Shown one piece after another: positions 1-5,368 of a DNA stretch of 5,872 nucleotides. Location: contig JAKBCB010000254.1 of the NCBI GenBank assembly GCA_021808185.1, positions 1 through 5,872 of the forward strand, read 5' to 3'. Within the stretch, counting starts at the first letter, position 1, and each line of letters starts with the position of its first letter. Source of the DNA: Pseudomonadota bacterium. Lineage in GTDB: Bacteria > Pseudomonadota > Alphaproteobacteria > Acetobacterales > Acetobacteraceae. The notes beneath the pieces are model-generated. The model did no database searches. It worked only from the letters and a program-made list of their open reading frames with translations, and was not told where the DNA came from. The position numbers were made by a program, and so were the translations under genes.

Positions 1-515
1 TGCTCTACATCGGCATGCTGATCGGCGCGCAGGCGTTCCAGGAAACGCCCCGCCGGCACGCGCCTGCCATCATCCTGGCGCTGGTTCCGCAGATCGCCGC
101 CTGGGGCAAAACCCAGATCGACGGCGCCCTGCACGCCGCCGGCACCGATGTCTCCGTCGTCGGGTTCGACAAGCTGGGCAACCAGGGCGTGCTGTACCAG
201 GGGCTGGAGGTCATCGGCGGCGGGGCCACCCTGGCCGGCGTCATCCTGGGGTCGATCACCGTGTTCATCATCGAGCGCGAATTCGACAAGGCGGCCTATT
301 TCGCCCTCGCCGGCACGGTGCTGACCTTCTTCGGCTTCATCCACGGCGAGGCCATCGGCATCGGCCAATCCCTGACCGTCTCGGTCAGCTACCTGATGGT
401 CGCGGGGCTGCTGGCGTGGGTGTACAAATTCGGCACGTTCTCCGCGCCGGAGCCGGAACACGCGCACGAGACGGGCCTCGATCCGCACGGGCTGCCGGCG
501 GTGGCGGCGGAGTAG
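1..515 (+). CDS. C-terminal part of a polytopic membrane permease, probably xanthine/uracil (NCS2/AGZA-like) family; 5' truncated
   Basis: The reading frame is open from the left edge (first full codon at 3-5) to TAG at 513-515, giving 170 visible residues; the N-terminal part lies outside the window. At least four hydrophobic segments can be seen, beginning near AIILALVPQIAAW, LEVIGGGATLAGVILG, YFALAGTVLTFFGF and SVSYLMVAGLLAW. They are followed by a polar, His/Glu-rich cytoplasm-like tail of about 30 residues. Small-residue-rich helices joined by short loops, and the segment LYIGMLIGAQAFQETPRRHAP, resemble the end of bacterial permeases annotated as xanthine/uracil/vitamin C (AGZA/NCS2) transporters. 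That would make it an inner-membrane nucleobase uptake protein. The family call comes from remembered similarity and the substrate is unknown; another multi-pass transporter family is possible. That it is membrane-embedded is much more certain than what it carries. The gene converges on the Uma2-type gene. Confidence 0.6.
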   Translation, partial: LYIGMLIGAQAFQETPRRHAPAIILALVPQIAAWGKTQIDGALHAAGTDVSVVGFDKLGNQGVLYQGLEVIGGGATLAGVILGSITVFIIEREFDKAAYFALAGTVLTFFGFIHGEAIGIGQSLTVSVSYLMVAGLLAWVYKFGTFSAPEPEHAHETGLDPHGLPAVAAE

Positions 516-525
516 GGGCCGAGCG

Positions 526-553
526 GACGGGGCGGGGGCAACCCCGCCCGGTC
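526..553. terminator. GC-rich hairpin between convergent genes, probable bidirectional terminator
   Basis: Positions 530-537 (GGGCGGGG) pair perfectly with 542-549 (CCCCGCCC) around a GCAA loop at 538-541. After one G/G mismatch (529/550) the stem continues for three more pairs (526-528 with 551-553). It fills the gap between the permease stop (515) and the Uma2 gene stop (552-554), where a shared terminator is expected. On the plus strand the loop is a GNRA tetraloop. No T-run follows on either strand, so it is not a textbook intrinsic terminator; many high-GC genomes have such U-less hairpins between convergent genes. Confidence 0.55.
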
Positions 554-1127
554 AGCCGGTAAGGCCGGTGCGGGCGTAGAGGTCGGCCATCGGCACGCTG
601 AAGCCGATGCTCTCCAGATCGAGCGTCGCGCCGACCGGCTCCGGTTCGCTCGGCCAGCCGCCATCGGCGAGGCGCCGCAGTACCTCCGCCCCACGCCGGT
701 CGCTGCGAAGAATAAGAATTTCCCGCACGCTCGGAATGCTGGTGTAGGCCCAGACGTTCATCATCGTGTCTGACTGGTTGCTGGGGGAAAGGATTTCGAC
801 CAGCAACACCGGGTCGGGCAATGACGATGCGGTGGGGACGATCGTGGCGCAGGTCACTCCCAGGTCGGGGATGCGGAAGTTGATCTTGGGACGCAGCTTC
901 GGGATGACGCCGGGGTTGGTCAGCACTTCGCAGCCCGGCCGGCTTGCTTCAAGGTGGTTGCCGATCAGCCGGCCGAGCCGGCTTTGCAACACCCCATGCA
1001 CGTTGCTGGTCGGCGCCATCGCCACTGGCTCGCCGTCCATCAGTTCGTAGCGCATTCGGTCGTCGGGTTCCCAGACCAGGAACTCGTCCACCGTCATCAA
1101 GCCCGACAGTTTGGCGCTCGCCGACAT
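552..1127 (-). CDS. Uma2 family (DUF820) putative PD-(D/E)XK endonuclease
   Basis: This is a 191-residue protein of normal length for the Uma2 family, a restriction-endonuclease-like fold whose cellular role is not established. The family landmarks appear in order: MTVDEFLVWE (11-20), RYELMDGEPVAM (26-37, Glu28), PDLG (87-90, Asp88), LLVEILSPS (108-116, Glu111) and WAYTSIPSVREILIL (126-140). The position that usually carries a lysine shortly before the conserved Tyr128 appears to be Asn124, so activity cannot be assumed. I chose ATG at 1127 because TAGGG lies six bases upstream; ATG at 1097 (residue 11) is a possible alternative. The same frame stays open far upstream, but that part is antiparallel-coding noise inside purB. 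The gene starts 32 bp after the purB stop on the same strand, so co-transcription is likely. No membrane segment or signal peptide is visible. I see no partner gene that would define a toxin-antitoxin or defence role. Confidence 0.88.
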   Translation of the reverse strand: MSASAKLSGLMTVDEFLVWEPDDRMRYELMDGEPVAMAPTSNVHGVLQSRLGRLIGNHLEASRPGCEVLTNPGVIPKLRPKINFRIPDLGVTCATIVPTASSLPDPVLLVEILSPSNQSDTMMNVWAYTSIPSVREILILRSDRRGAEVLRRLADGGWPSEPEPVGATLDLESIGFSVPMADLYARTGLTG

Positions 1128-1159
1128 GCGCGACCCTACCACGCCACAGGGCGGAAAAA

Positions 1160-2509
1160 CTACGCCGGCGGCCCGGCCTCCCCGAACACGCGCAGGAACA
1201 CCATGTCGAGCTGCTGCAAATGCAGCCGCGAATCCATCGCGGCATCCAGTTCGGCGGGCGCGATGCGGCCGATCACCTCCGGGTCCGCGTCCAGGTTCTC
1301 GCGGAATGTGCGCCCCGCCGGCGTGCCCAGTTTCGTCCATGTTTCCATGGCGTTGCGCTGCACGATCCGGTACGCGTCCTCGCGCAGGATGCCGGCGCGG
1401 GCCAGCGCCAGCAGCACCTCGCCGGAATGCACCACGCCGCCGAGGCTCTCCAGGTTCGCCGCCATCCGCTCCGGGTAGATCACCCATTGCCGCACCAGCC
1501 CGGCAAGGCGTGCCAGGGCGAAATCCAGCGTCACCGTCGCATCCGGCGCGATCGCGCGCTCAACCGAGGAATGGCTGATGTCGCGCTCGTGCCAGAGTGT
1601 CACGTTCTCCAGCGCCGGCACCACGGCGGCGCGCACCACGCGGGCAAGGCCGGTCAGGTTTTCCGACAGCACCGGGTTGCGCTTGTGCGGCATGGCCGAC
1701 GAGCCTTTCTGGCCCGGATGGAAGAATTCCTCCGCTTCGCGCACTTCCGAGCGTTGCAGGTGCCGGACTTCGGTGGCCAGCCGCTCGATCCCGGTCGCCA
1801 CCACCGCGAGGGCGGCAAAGAACGCCGCGTGGCGGTCGCGCGGGATCACCTGGGTGGACACCGGCTCGACCGAAAGCCCCAGCTTTTCGGCGACATAGGC
1901 TTCGACGCGCGGATCGACATGGGCAAACGTGCCCACCGCGCCGGACAGCGCCGCGACGGCGATTTCCCTGCGCGCGGCGATCAGCCGTTCCCGGTTGCGC
2001 GCGAATTCCGCGTAGTGGCCCGCGAGCTTGAGGCCGAAGCTGGTCGGCTCGGCATGGATGCCGTGGCTGCGGCCGATGGTGACGGTGTGCTTGTGCTCGA
2101 ACGCGCTGGCCTTCAGCGCCGCCAGCACCTCGTCCACGTCGGCGAGCAGCAGGTCGGCGGCCTGGGTCAGTTGCACGGACAGGCAGGTGTCCAACACGTC
2201 GCTGCTGGTCAGGCCCAGATGCACGAAGCGGCTGTCCGGCCCGATCCCTTCGGCGAGCCAGGTCAGGAACGCGATCACGTCATGACGGGTCTCGCGCTCG
2301 ATGGCGTCGATTCGCTCCAGATCGGCAGGGCCAATGGCGTTCGCCTTCGCGCCGCCCTTGTCGCGAATGTTTTTCGCGGCTTCGGCGGGGATGGTGCCGA
2401 TTTGCGCCATCGCCTCGGCGGCGAGGGCTTCGATCTCGAACCAGATGCGGAAGCGATTTTCCGGCGCCCAGATGGCGGCCATCGCGGGACGGGTGTAGCG
2501 GGGGACCAT
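1160..2509 (-). CDS. purB: Adenylosuccinate lyase
   Basis: PurB is a cytosolic homotetramer of the fumarase/aspartase superfamily. It acts twice in purine synthesis: it splits SAICAR to AICAR plus fumarate, and adenylosuccinate to AMP plus fumarate. The product is 449 residues, the short bacterial type. It begins MVPRYTRPAMAAIW, the characteristic N-terminus. Visible active-site elements are TRHD (75-78), TSSDVLDT (101-108), GRSHGIHAEPTSFG (146-159, with His149 the likely general acid) and the superfamily signature loop GSSAMPHKRNP (269-279), which carries the catalytic serine. ATG at 2509 is supported by GGAG five bases upstream (complement of 2515-2518). The Met at residue 10 would cut into the conserved N-terminus. 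The gene diverges from the TerC-family gene and is followed 32 bp later by the Uma2-type gene. It looks intact, with no missing residues noted. Confidence 0.97.
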   Translation of the reverse strand: MVPRYTRPAMAAIWAPENRFRIWFEIEALAAEAMAQIGTIPAEAAKNIRDKGGAKANAIGPADLERIDAIERETRHDVIAFLTWLAEGIGPDSRFVHLGLTSSDVLDTCLSVQLTQAADLLLADVDEVLAALKASAFEHKHTVTIGRSHGIHAEPTSFGLKLAGHYAEFARNRERLIAARREIAVAALSGAVGTFAHVDPRVEAYVAEKLGLSVEPVSTQVIPRDRHAAFFAALAVVATGIERLATEVRHLQRSEVREAEEFFHPGQKGSSAMPHKRNPVLSENLTGLARVVRAAVVPALENVTLWHERDISHSSVERAIAPDATVTLDFALARLAGLVRQWVIYPERMAANLESLGGVVHSGEVLLALARAGILREDAYRIVQRNAMETWTKLGTPAGRTFRENLDADPEVIGRIAPAELDAAMDSRLHLQQLDMVFLRVFGEAGPPA

Positions 2510-2537
2510 GGCGGCTCCAATCTTCAGGCGGCGCGCT

Positions 2538-2566
2538 CATCTACGGCCGGGGTCGCCCCGCCGCAA
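2538..2566 (-). promoter_or_regulatory. Candidate sigma70-type promoter for purB
   Basis: On the minus strand, TTGCGG (complement of 2561-2566) and TAGATG (complement of 2538-2543) are separated by exactly 17 bases. Transcription would start about 20 bases before the purB ATG. Each box matches the consensus only partly (TTG plus a poor second half; three of six in the -10). The call therefore rests mainly on spacing and on the need for a promoter in this 72-bp divergent gap (2510-2581). A short CGGGG-TCG-CCCCG hairpin (2548-2560) lies in the spacer. I found no clear promoter for the divergent TerC-family gene; it may start within the purB 5' end. Confidence 0.33.
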
Positions 2567-2581
2567 CCCAAGGGATTCCGG

Positions 2582-3190
2582 ATGCTGGACGGCCTGCTGC
2601 TGACCGAGCTTGCGGCGCTGCTGCAAGTGGTGCTGATCGACCTCACGCTGGCCGGCGACAACGCCGTGGTGGTGGGGCTGGCCGTCGCCGGGTTGCCGTT
2701 GCGGCAGCGGCGCATCGCGATCGCGGTCGGCGTCGGCGGTGCCGCCGTGATGCGCATCGCGCTCGGCGCGGTGACCCTGCAACTGCTGCAAATCGTGGGA
2801 CTGCTGCTGGCCGGCGGCCTGCTGCTGCTGTGGGTGGTCTGGAAGATGTACCGGGAGCTGCGCCGCCCGGCGCATGGCCCGGAGGTCGCCGCCCCGCGCT
2901 CGCTGCGCTCGGCGATGATCCAGATCGTGCTCGCGGACCTCTCGATGAGCCTCGACAACGTCCTGGCCGTGGCCGGCGCCGCCGAGGGGCATTTATGGGT
3001 GCTGGTGACCGGGCTCGCGCTGTCGGTGGTGCTGATGGGCGTCGCCGCGAACGTGGTCGCCCGCCTGCTGGAGCGGTACCGGTGGATTGCCTGGATCGGC
3101 CTGCTGGTCGTCCTGGCGGTGGCGCTGCGGCTGATCTGGGACGGCGGCTGGGAGGTGGCGGGGCATGTCCTGCCCGCCACGTCCGGTTAG
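2582..3190 (+). CDS. TerC/YjbE-family integral membrane protein, probable metal ion transporter
   Basis: A 202-residue, strongly hydrophobic protein with about seven membrane segments. It carries the two acidic signatures of the TerC family: IDLTLAGDNAVVV (19-31, Asp26) and ADLSMSLDNVLAV (118-130, Asp125). The two copies mark an internal duplication, each half supplying a conserved Asp-Asn inside a membrane helix. A charged loop at about 88-110 (KMYRELRRP onward) separates the halves. The length and the second-half LSMSLDN form fit the YjbE subfamily. Characterised TerC-family proteins move divalent metals, with manganese export shown for Bacillus members; the substrate here is an inference. 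ATG at 2582 is chosen because AAGGGA (2570-2575) lies six bases upstream and the conserved N-terminal helix begins right after it; the open frame upstream is antisense to purB. It stands alone on its strand, divergent from purB and convergent with radC. Confidence 0.92.
   Translation: MLDGLLLTELAALLQVVLIDLTLAGDNAVVVGLAVAGLPLRQRRIAIAVGVGGAAVMRIALGAVTLQLLQIVGLLLAGGLLLLWVVWKMYRELRRPAHGPEVAAPRSLRSAMIQIVLADLSMSLDNVLAVAGAAEGHLWVLVTGLALSVVLMGVAANVVARLLERYRWIAWIGLLVVLAVALRLIWDGGWEVAGHVLPATSG
3157..3178. terminator. Weak terminator candidate at the TerC-family/radC convergence
   Basis: GGC plus GGGCA (3157-3165, one bulged G at 3160) can pair with TGCCCGCC (3171-3178) around a five-base loop. The stem lies in the last codons of the TerC-family gene and about 33 bases past the radC stop, so it could end the radC-side transcript. 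No T-run follows on the minus strand. The 20-bp gap between the two stops (3191-3210) itself holds no convincing hairpin. In DNA this GC-rich a stem of this size can arise by chance. Confidence 0.22.
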
Positions 3191-3210
3191 CCGCGCCGAC
3201 CCGGCCCTGG

Positions 3211-3954
3211 CTACAGCAGCCCTTCCTGGCGGAAGCTCAGCCAGCGGCCGTTGCCGACGATGACGTGGTCGTGCACCACCACGTCCAACGCGCTCGCCGC
3301 CGCCTTGATCTCCCGCGTCATCTCGATGTCGTCGCGCGAGGGTGTCGGGTCGCCGCTCGGGTGGTTGTGCACCAGGATGATGGCGGTGGCATGCAGTTCC
3401 AGCGCGCGCTTTACCACCTCGCGCGGGTACACCGGGGTGTGGTTGACGGTGCCGCGCGCCTGCGCCTCATCGGCCAGCAGGCGGTTGCGGTTGTCGAGGA
3501 ACAGGATGTGGAAATGCTCCACCCGCTCGCGCGACAGCGCGGCATTGAGGTAGCCCATCAGCTTGTCCCAGTTGTTCAGGACCGGCTGGTTCAGCACCTC
3601 CGCGCGGCCGAAGCGCAGCGTCGCGGCATGGACGATCTTGATCGCGGCGGCGCCGGCGCGGCCGACATTCTCGACCGATTCAAGCTCCTGGCGCGGGGCC
3701 GCGACGACACTGGCGAAACTGCCGAAGCGGGCGATCAGCGCGCGCGCGATCGGCTTGGTGTCGCGGCGCAGAATGGCCAGCGTGAGCAGCAGTTCGAGCA
3801 GTTCGTGGTCGGCCAGCGCATCCGGCCCGGCGGTGAGCAGCCGCTCGCGCAGCCGGTCGCGATGGCCGTCCGCGCCGGCCGGCGCCCCCTGCCTGGAGGC
3901 CGGTGGTTCGAGCAGGCCGAGCTGGTCGGCCATTCCCTTCTGGACACGCGCCAT
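3211..3954 (-). CDS. radC: RadC family protein (JAB1/MPN+ metalloprotein fold)
   Basis: A 247-residue product of normal RadC length. The N-terminal third holds the UPF0758 helical region (GHRDRLRERLLTAGPDALADHELLELLL, about 30-57) and a helix-hairpin-helix-like stretch (VENVGRAGAAAIK, 94-106). The C-terminal JAMM domain has Glu146 (ERVEHFHILFLDN), then VYPREVVKRALE (175-186), then HNHPSGDPTPSRDD (196-209). This gives the His196-x-His198-x10-Asp209 metal site with Ser206, so the zinc centre looks complete. The historic link to DNA repair is disputed and the biochemical activity is unknown. ATG at 3954 is used; it has no Shine-Dalgarno sequence. ATG at 3933 (240 residues) has AGAAGGGA abutting it, too close to be ideal, so the start is uncertain. 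It is the last gene of the map-thioesterase-radC cluster, 40 bp after the thioesterase stop. Confidence 0.95.
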   Translation of the reverse strand: MARVQKGMADQLGLLEPPASRQGAPAGADGHRDRLRERLLTAGPDALADHELLELLLTLAILRRDTKPIARALIARFGSFASVVAAPRQELESVENVGRAGAAAIKIVHAATLRFGRAEVLNQPVLNNWDKLMGYLNAALSRERVEHFHILFLDNRNRLLADEAQARGTVNHTPVYPREVVKRALELHATAIILVHNHPSGDPTPSRDDIEMTREIKAAASALDVVVHDHVIVGNGRWLSFRQEGLL

Positions 3955-3965
3955 GCGCGGATGCT

Positions 3966-3983
3966 GCCACGCCGCCGCGTGGC
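3966..3983 (-). promoter_or_regulatory. Perfect inverted repeat / hairpin in the radC leader
   Basis: GCCACGC (3966-3972) and GCGTGGC (3977-3983) are perfect inverted copies around a four-base loop (CGCC on the plus strand, GGCG in the minus-strand RNA). It occupies nearly half of the 40-bp gap between the thioesterase stop and the radC ATG and ends 11 bases before that ATG. No T-run follows, so termination is doubtful. It could be an mRNA-stabilising or processing stem, a partial attenuator, a protein-binding site, or a chance GC-rich stem. Confidence 0.35.
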
Positions 3984-3994
3984 GGGGAAGACGG

Positions 3995-4405
3995 TTACGC
4001 GGCGTTATCGTCCGGGATGTGCCAGCGTGCCAGAACCTCGCGCCAGGCGTCAGTGAGGGGGACCGCACGGCGGGTTTCAACGTCGATCACCGCGAGCACC
4101 GAGCGTGCCCGCCCGGTGACGTCCTCGCCGACCAGCAACCGCTGGCGCACATGCATCGACTTGGTGCCGATGCGGGCGATTTCGGTCTCCACGCGGACCT
4201 CGCCGGGCCAGTTCATCTCGCGCAGGAAGTCTATTTCCAGCCGGGCGATGACCACCGCGTGCGGACCGCGCAGCAGGCCGAGCGGGGCGAGCATCTCCAC
4301 CCGTCCGGCCTCGAACAGCTCGGCATAGGCCGCGTTGTTGACGTGGCCGAGCATGTCCGTGTCGCAGAAGCGAAGCTTCTGCTCGGTCACCAGGGGGGCG
4401 GGCAT
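3995..4405 (-). CDS. Acyl-CoA thioesterase, 4HBT-type hotdog fold
   Basis: A 136-residue single hotdog domain, the usual size for the 4-hydroxybenzoyl-CoA thioesterase/YbgC group. These are cytosolic enzymes that hydrolyse acyl-CoA (or acyl-ACP) thioesters. The signature stretch is FCDTDMLGHVNNAAYAELFE (13-32). Asp15 or Asp17 is the likely catalytic carboxylate, GHVNN caps the central helix and FEAGR follows. The beta-strand core continues through ARLEIDFLREMNWPGEV (54-70) and VRVETEIARIGTKSMHVRQ. LGHVNNAAY resembles the FcbC/YbgC-like 'GHVNNARY' type seen in broad short-to-medium chain thioesterases; the real substrate cannot be read from sequence. ATG at 4405 is fixed by GAGG six bases upstream and by the family N-terminus. 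It starts 8 bp after the map stop and is probably translationally coupled to it. The 14 C-terminal residues are poorly conserved in type. Confidence 0.9.
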   Translation of the reverse strand: MPAPLVTEQKLRFCDTDMLGHVNNAAYAELFEAGRVEMLAPLGLLRGPHAVVIARLEIDFLREMNWPGEVRVETEIARIGTKSMHVRQRLLVGEDVTGRARSVLAVIDVETRRAVPLTDAWREVLARWHIPDDNAA

Positions 4406-4411
4406 GCGGTG

Positions 4412-4415
4412 CCTC
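4412..4415 (-). promoter_or_regulatory. Thioesterase Shine-Dalgarno overlapping the map stop codon
   Basis: On the minus strand the bases read TGAGGC: TGA (4416-4414) ends map, and the GAGG beginning at the second base of that stop is the ribosome-binding site for the thioesterase, six bases before its ATG. A ribosome ending map would cover this site, which suggests coupled translation and supports one mRNA for both genes. Confidence 0.7.
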
Positions 4416-5217
4416 AGACCGGGTAGGGTGGCTTGTCGATCCCGGCGGGGGAGTAGGTGAACACTTCCACCCCGTCCTCGGTCACGCCCACCATGTGCTC
4501 GAACTGCGCCGACAGGCTGCGGTCGCGCGTGACGGCGGTCCAGCCGTCGTCGAGCACCTTCACCTCCGGGCGGCCGGCGTTGACCATCGGCTCGATGGTG
4601 AAGAACATGCCGGGCTTGAGCACCTGGCCGTCGCCCGCGCGGCCGAAATGCAGCACGTTCGGCGCCTCGTGGAAGCGCCGTCCGATGCCGTGGCCGCAGA
4701 AGTCGCGCACGACGGAGAAGCGGTTGGCCTCCACATAGCTCTGGATGGCGTGGCCGATATCGCCGAGCGTGGCGCCGGGGCGGACGGCGCGCACGCCGCG
4801 CAGCAGGGCCTCGTACGTCACCTCGATCAGGTTGCGGGCCTTGGTCGAGGGCGGGCCGGCGCAATACATGCGACTGGAGTCGCCATGCCAGCCGTCCAGC
4901 ACCACGGTCACGTCGATGTTCAGCACATCGCCATCCCCCAGCCGCCGCTCGCCCGGAATGCCGTGGCAGACGACGTGGTTGATGGAGGTGCAGATGGATT
5001 TCGGGAAGCCGCGATAATTCAGCGGCGCCGGGATCGCGCCATGGCCGACGATGAATTCGTGGCACAGCTTGTCCAGCGTTCCGGTTGTCACGCCGGGGCG
5101 GACATGGGCCGCGATCATGTCCAGCGTCTCGGCCGCCAGCCGCCCGGCGGCGCGCATGCCGGCGAAATCCTCCGGCTGGTATATGGTGATCCGCCGCGCG
5201 TCCGCTCCGCCGTCCAT
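4414..5217 (-). CDS. map: Methionine aminopeptidase, type I
   Basis: This cytosolic enzyme removes the initiator methionine from nascent proteins when the second residue is small. The 267-residue product aligns along its length with E. coli MetAP as I recall it. All five metal ligands keep the E. coli spacing: Asp102 (NIDVTV), Asp113 (WHGDSS), His176 (CGHGIGRRFHEAP), Glu209 (FTIEPMVNAG) and Glu240 (QFEHMV). The substrate-binding His85 lies in VVCHGIP. No N-terminal zinc-finger extension is present, so it is the short type Ia form. ATG at 5217 is preferred over the TTG directly before it, because GGAG (complement of 5225-5228) sits seven bases upstream of the ATG. It is the first gene of a minus-strand cluster with the thioesterase and radC. 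The carboxypeptidase gene upstream is 151 bp away, so map probably has its own promoter. Confidence 0.97.
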   Translation of the reverse strand: MDGGADARRITIYQPEDFAGMRAAGRLAAETLDMIAAHVRPGVTTGTLDKLCHEFIVGHGAIPAPLNYRGFPKSICTSINHVVCHGIPGERRLGDGDVLNIDVTVVLDGWHGDSSRMYCAGPPSTKARNLIEVTYEALLRGVRAVRPGATLGDIGHAIQSYVEANRFSVVRDFCGHGIGRRFHEAPNVLHFGRAGDGQVLKPGMFFTIEPMVNAGRPEVKVLDDGWTAVTRDRSLSAQFEHMVGVTEDGVEVFTYSPAGIDKPPYPV

Positions 5218-5224
5218 CAACCCG

Positions 5225-5228
5225 CTCC
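5225..5228 (-). promoter_or_regulatory. map Shine-Dalgarno
   Basis: The minus strand reads GGAG followed by seven bases and then ATG (5217-5215). The in-frame TTG immediately upstream would have only a four-base spacer, so this site decides for the ATG. Confidence 0.7.
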
Positions 5229-5246
5229 GTATCTAACGCGGGGCGC

Positions 5247-5266
5247 TTGCCACGCGCGCGCGGCAA
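5247..5266. promoter_or_regulatory. 20-bp near-palindrome upstream of map, possible operator
   Basis: TTGCC (5247-5251) and GGCAA (5262-5266) are inverted copies flanking CGCGCGCG (5253-5260), itself a palindrome; only the pair 5252/5261 (A/C) breaks symmetry. The site starts 30 bases before the map ATG, in the non-coding gap where a promoter for the map cluster should lie. It could bind a dimeric regulator or form a hairpin in the leader. The alternating CG core is also a sequence type prone to Z-DNA. I found no convincing -35/-10 pair here, so the role is open. Confidence 0.3.
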
Positions 5267-5323
5267 CCTGGGCCGCGCGAACCCGTAAGATGCGCAAGCG
5301 GGGCACGCGGCGCAAGGGAAGCG

Positions 5324-5350
5324 GGGTTTGCGGGCGCGAAGCCCAGACCC
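5324..5350 (-). terminator. Candidate terminator hairpin downstream of the carboxypeptidase gene
   Basis: GGGTTTG (5324-5330) pairs with CAGACCC (5344-5350) with one T/G wobble. After a two-base bulge (5331-5332), GGC (5333-5335) pairs with GCC (5341-5343) around a five-base loop. It starts 18 bases past the carboxypeptidase stop in the direction of transcription, the right place for a terminator. No T-run follows, so it is a weak candidate. The rest of the 5218-5368 gap shows no gene. Confidence 0.33.
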
Positions 5351-5368
5351 GCGCGGGGCGGCCGGCGC

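Noticed and set aside
1128..1487. N-terminal extension of the Uma2 frame by 120 residues into purB
   Set aside because: The extension is low-complexity and overlaps the conserved C-terminal part of PurB in another frame; Uma2 proteins normally begin near MTVDEF.
944..2581. Very long plus-strand open frame running antisense through purB and joining the TerC-family gene in frame
   Set aside because: The predicted peptide is Arg/Ala/Gly/His-rich without domain features, and the opposite strand encodes an intact PurB. Stop codons are rare in antisense frames of 70% GC genes. The TerC-family gene has its own ribosome-binding site and start at 2582.
2510..2581. Possible yybP-ykoY manganese riboswitch before the TerC-family gene
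   Set aside because: The gap is only 72 bp and lacks the paired L1/L3 loop sequences expected; it is too short for the full aptamer plus switching region.
2830..4056. Plus-strand 408-residue frame across the TerC-family gene and radC
   Set aside because: It overlaps two well-supported genes in a shadow frame and has no recognisable domain.
3955..4080. 42-residue N-terminal extension of RadC
   Set aside because: It runs into the thioesterase coding region and its sequence does not look like a RadC N-terminus.
3563..4426. Plus-strand frame antisense to radC and the thioesterase
   Set aside because: Ser/Arg/Ala-rich composition typical of an antisense frame, with the real proteins clearly on the other strand.
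4406..5266. In-frame N-terminal extension of the thioesterase across map
   Set aside because: It overlaps all of the conserved MetAP gene; the thioesterase family starts close to MPAPLVTEQ and has its own Shine-Dalgarno sequence.
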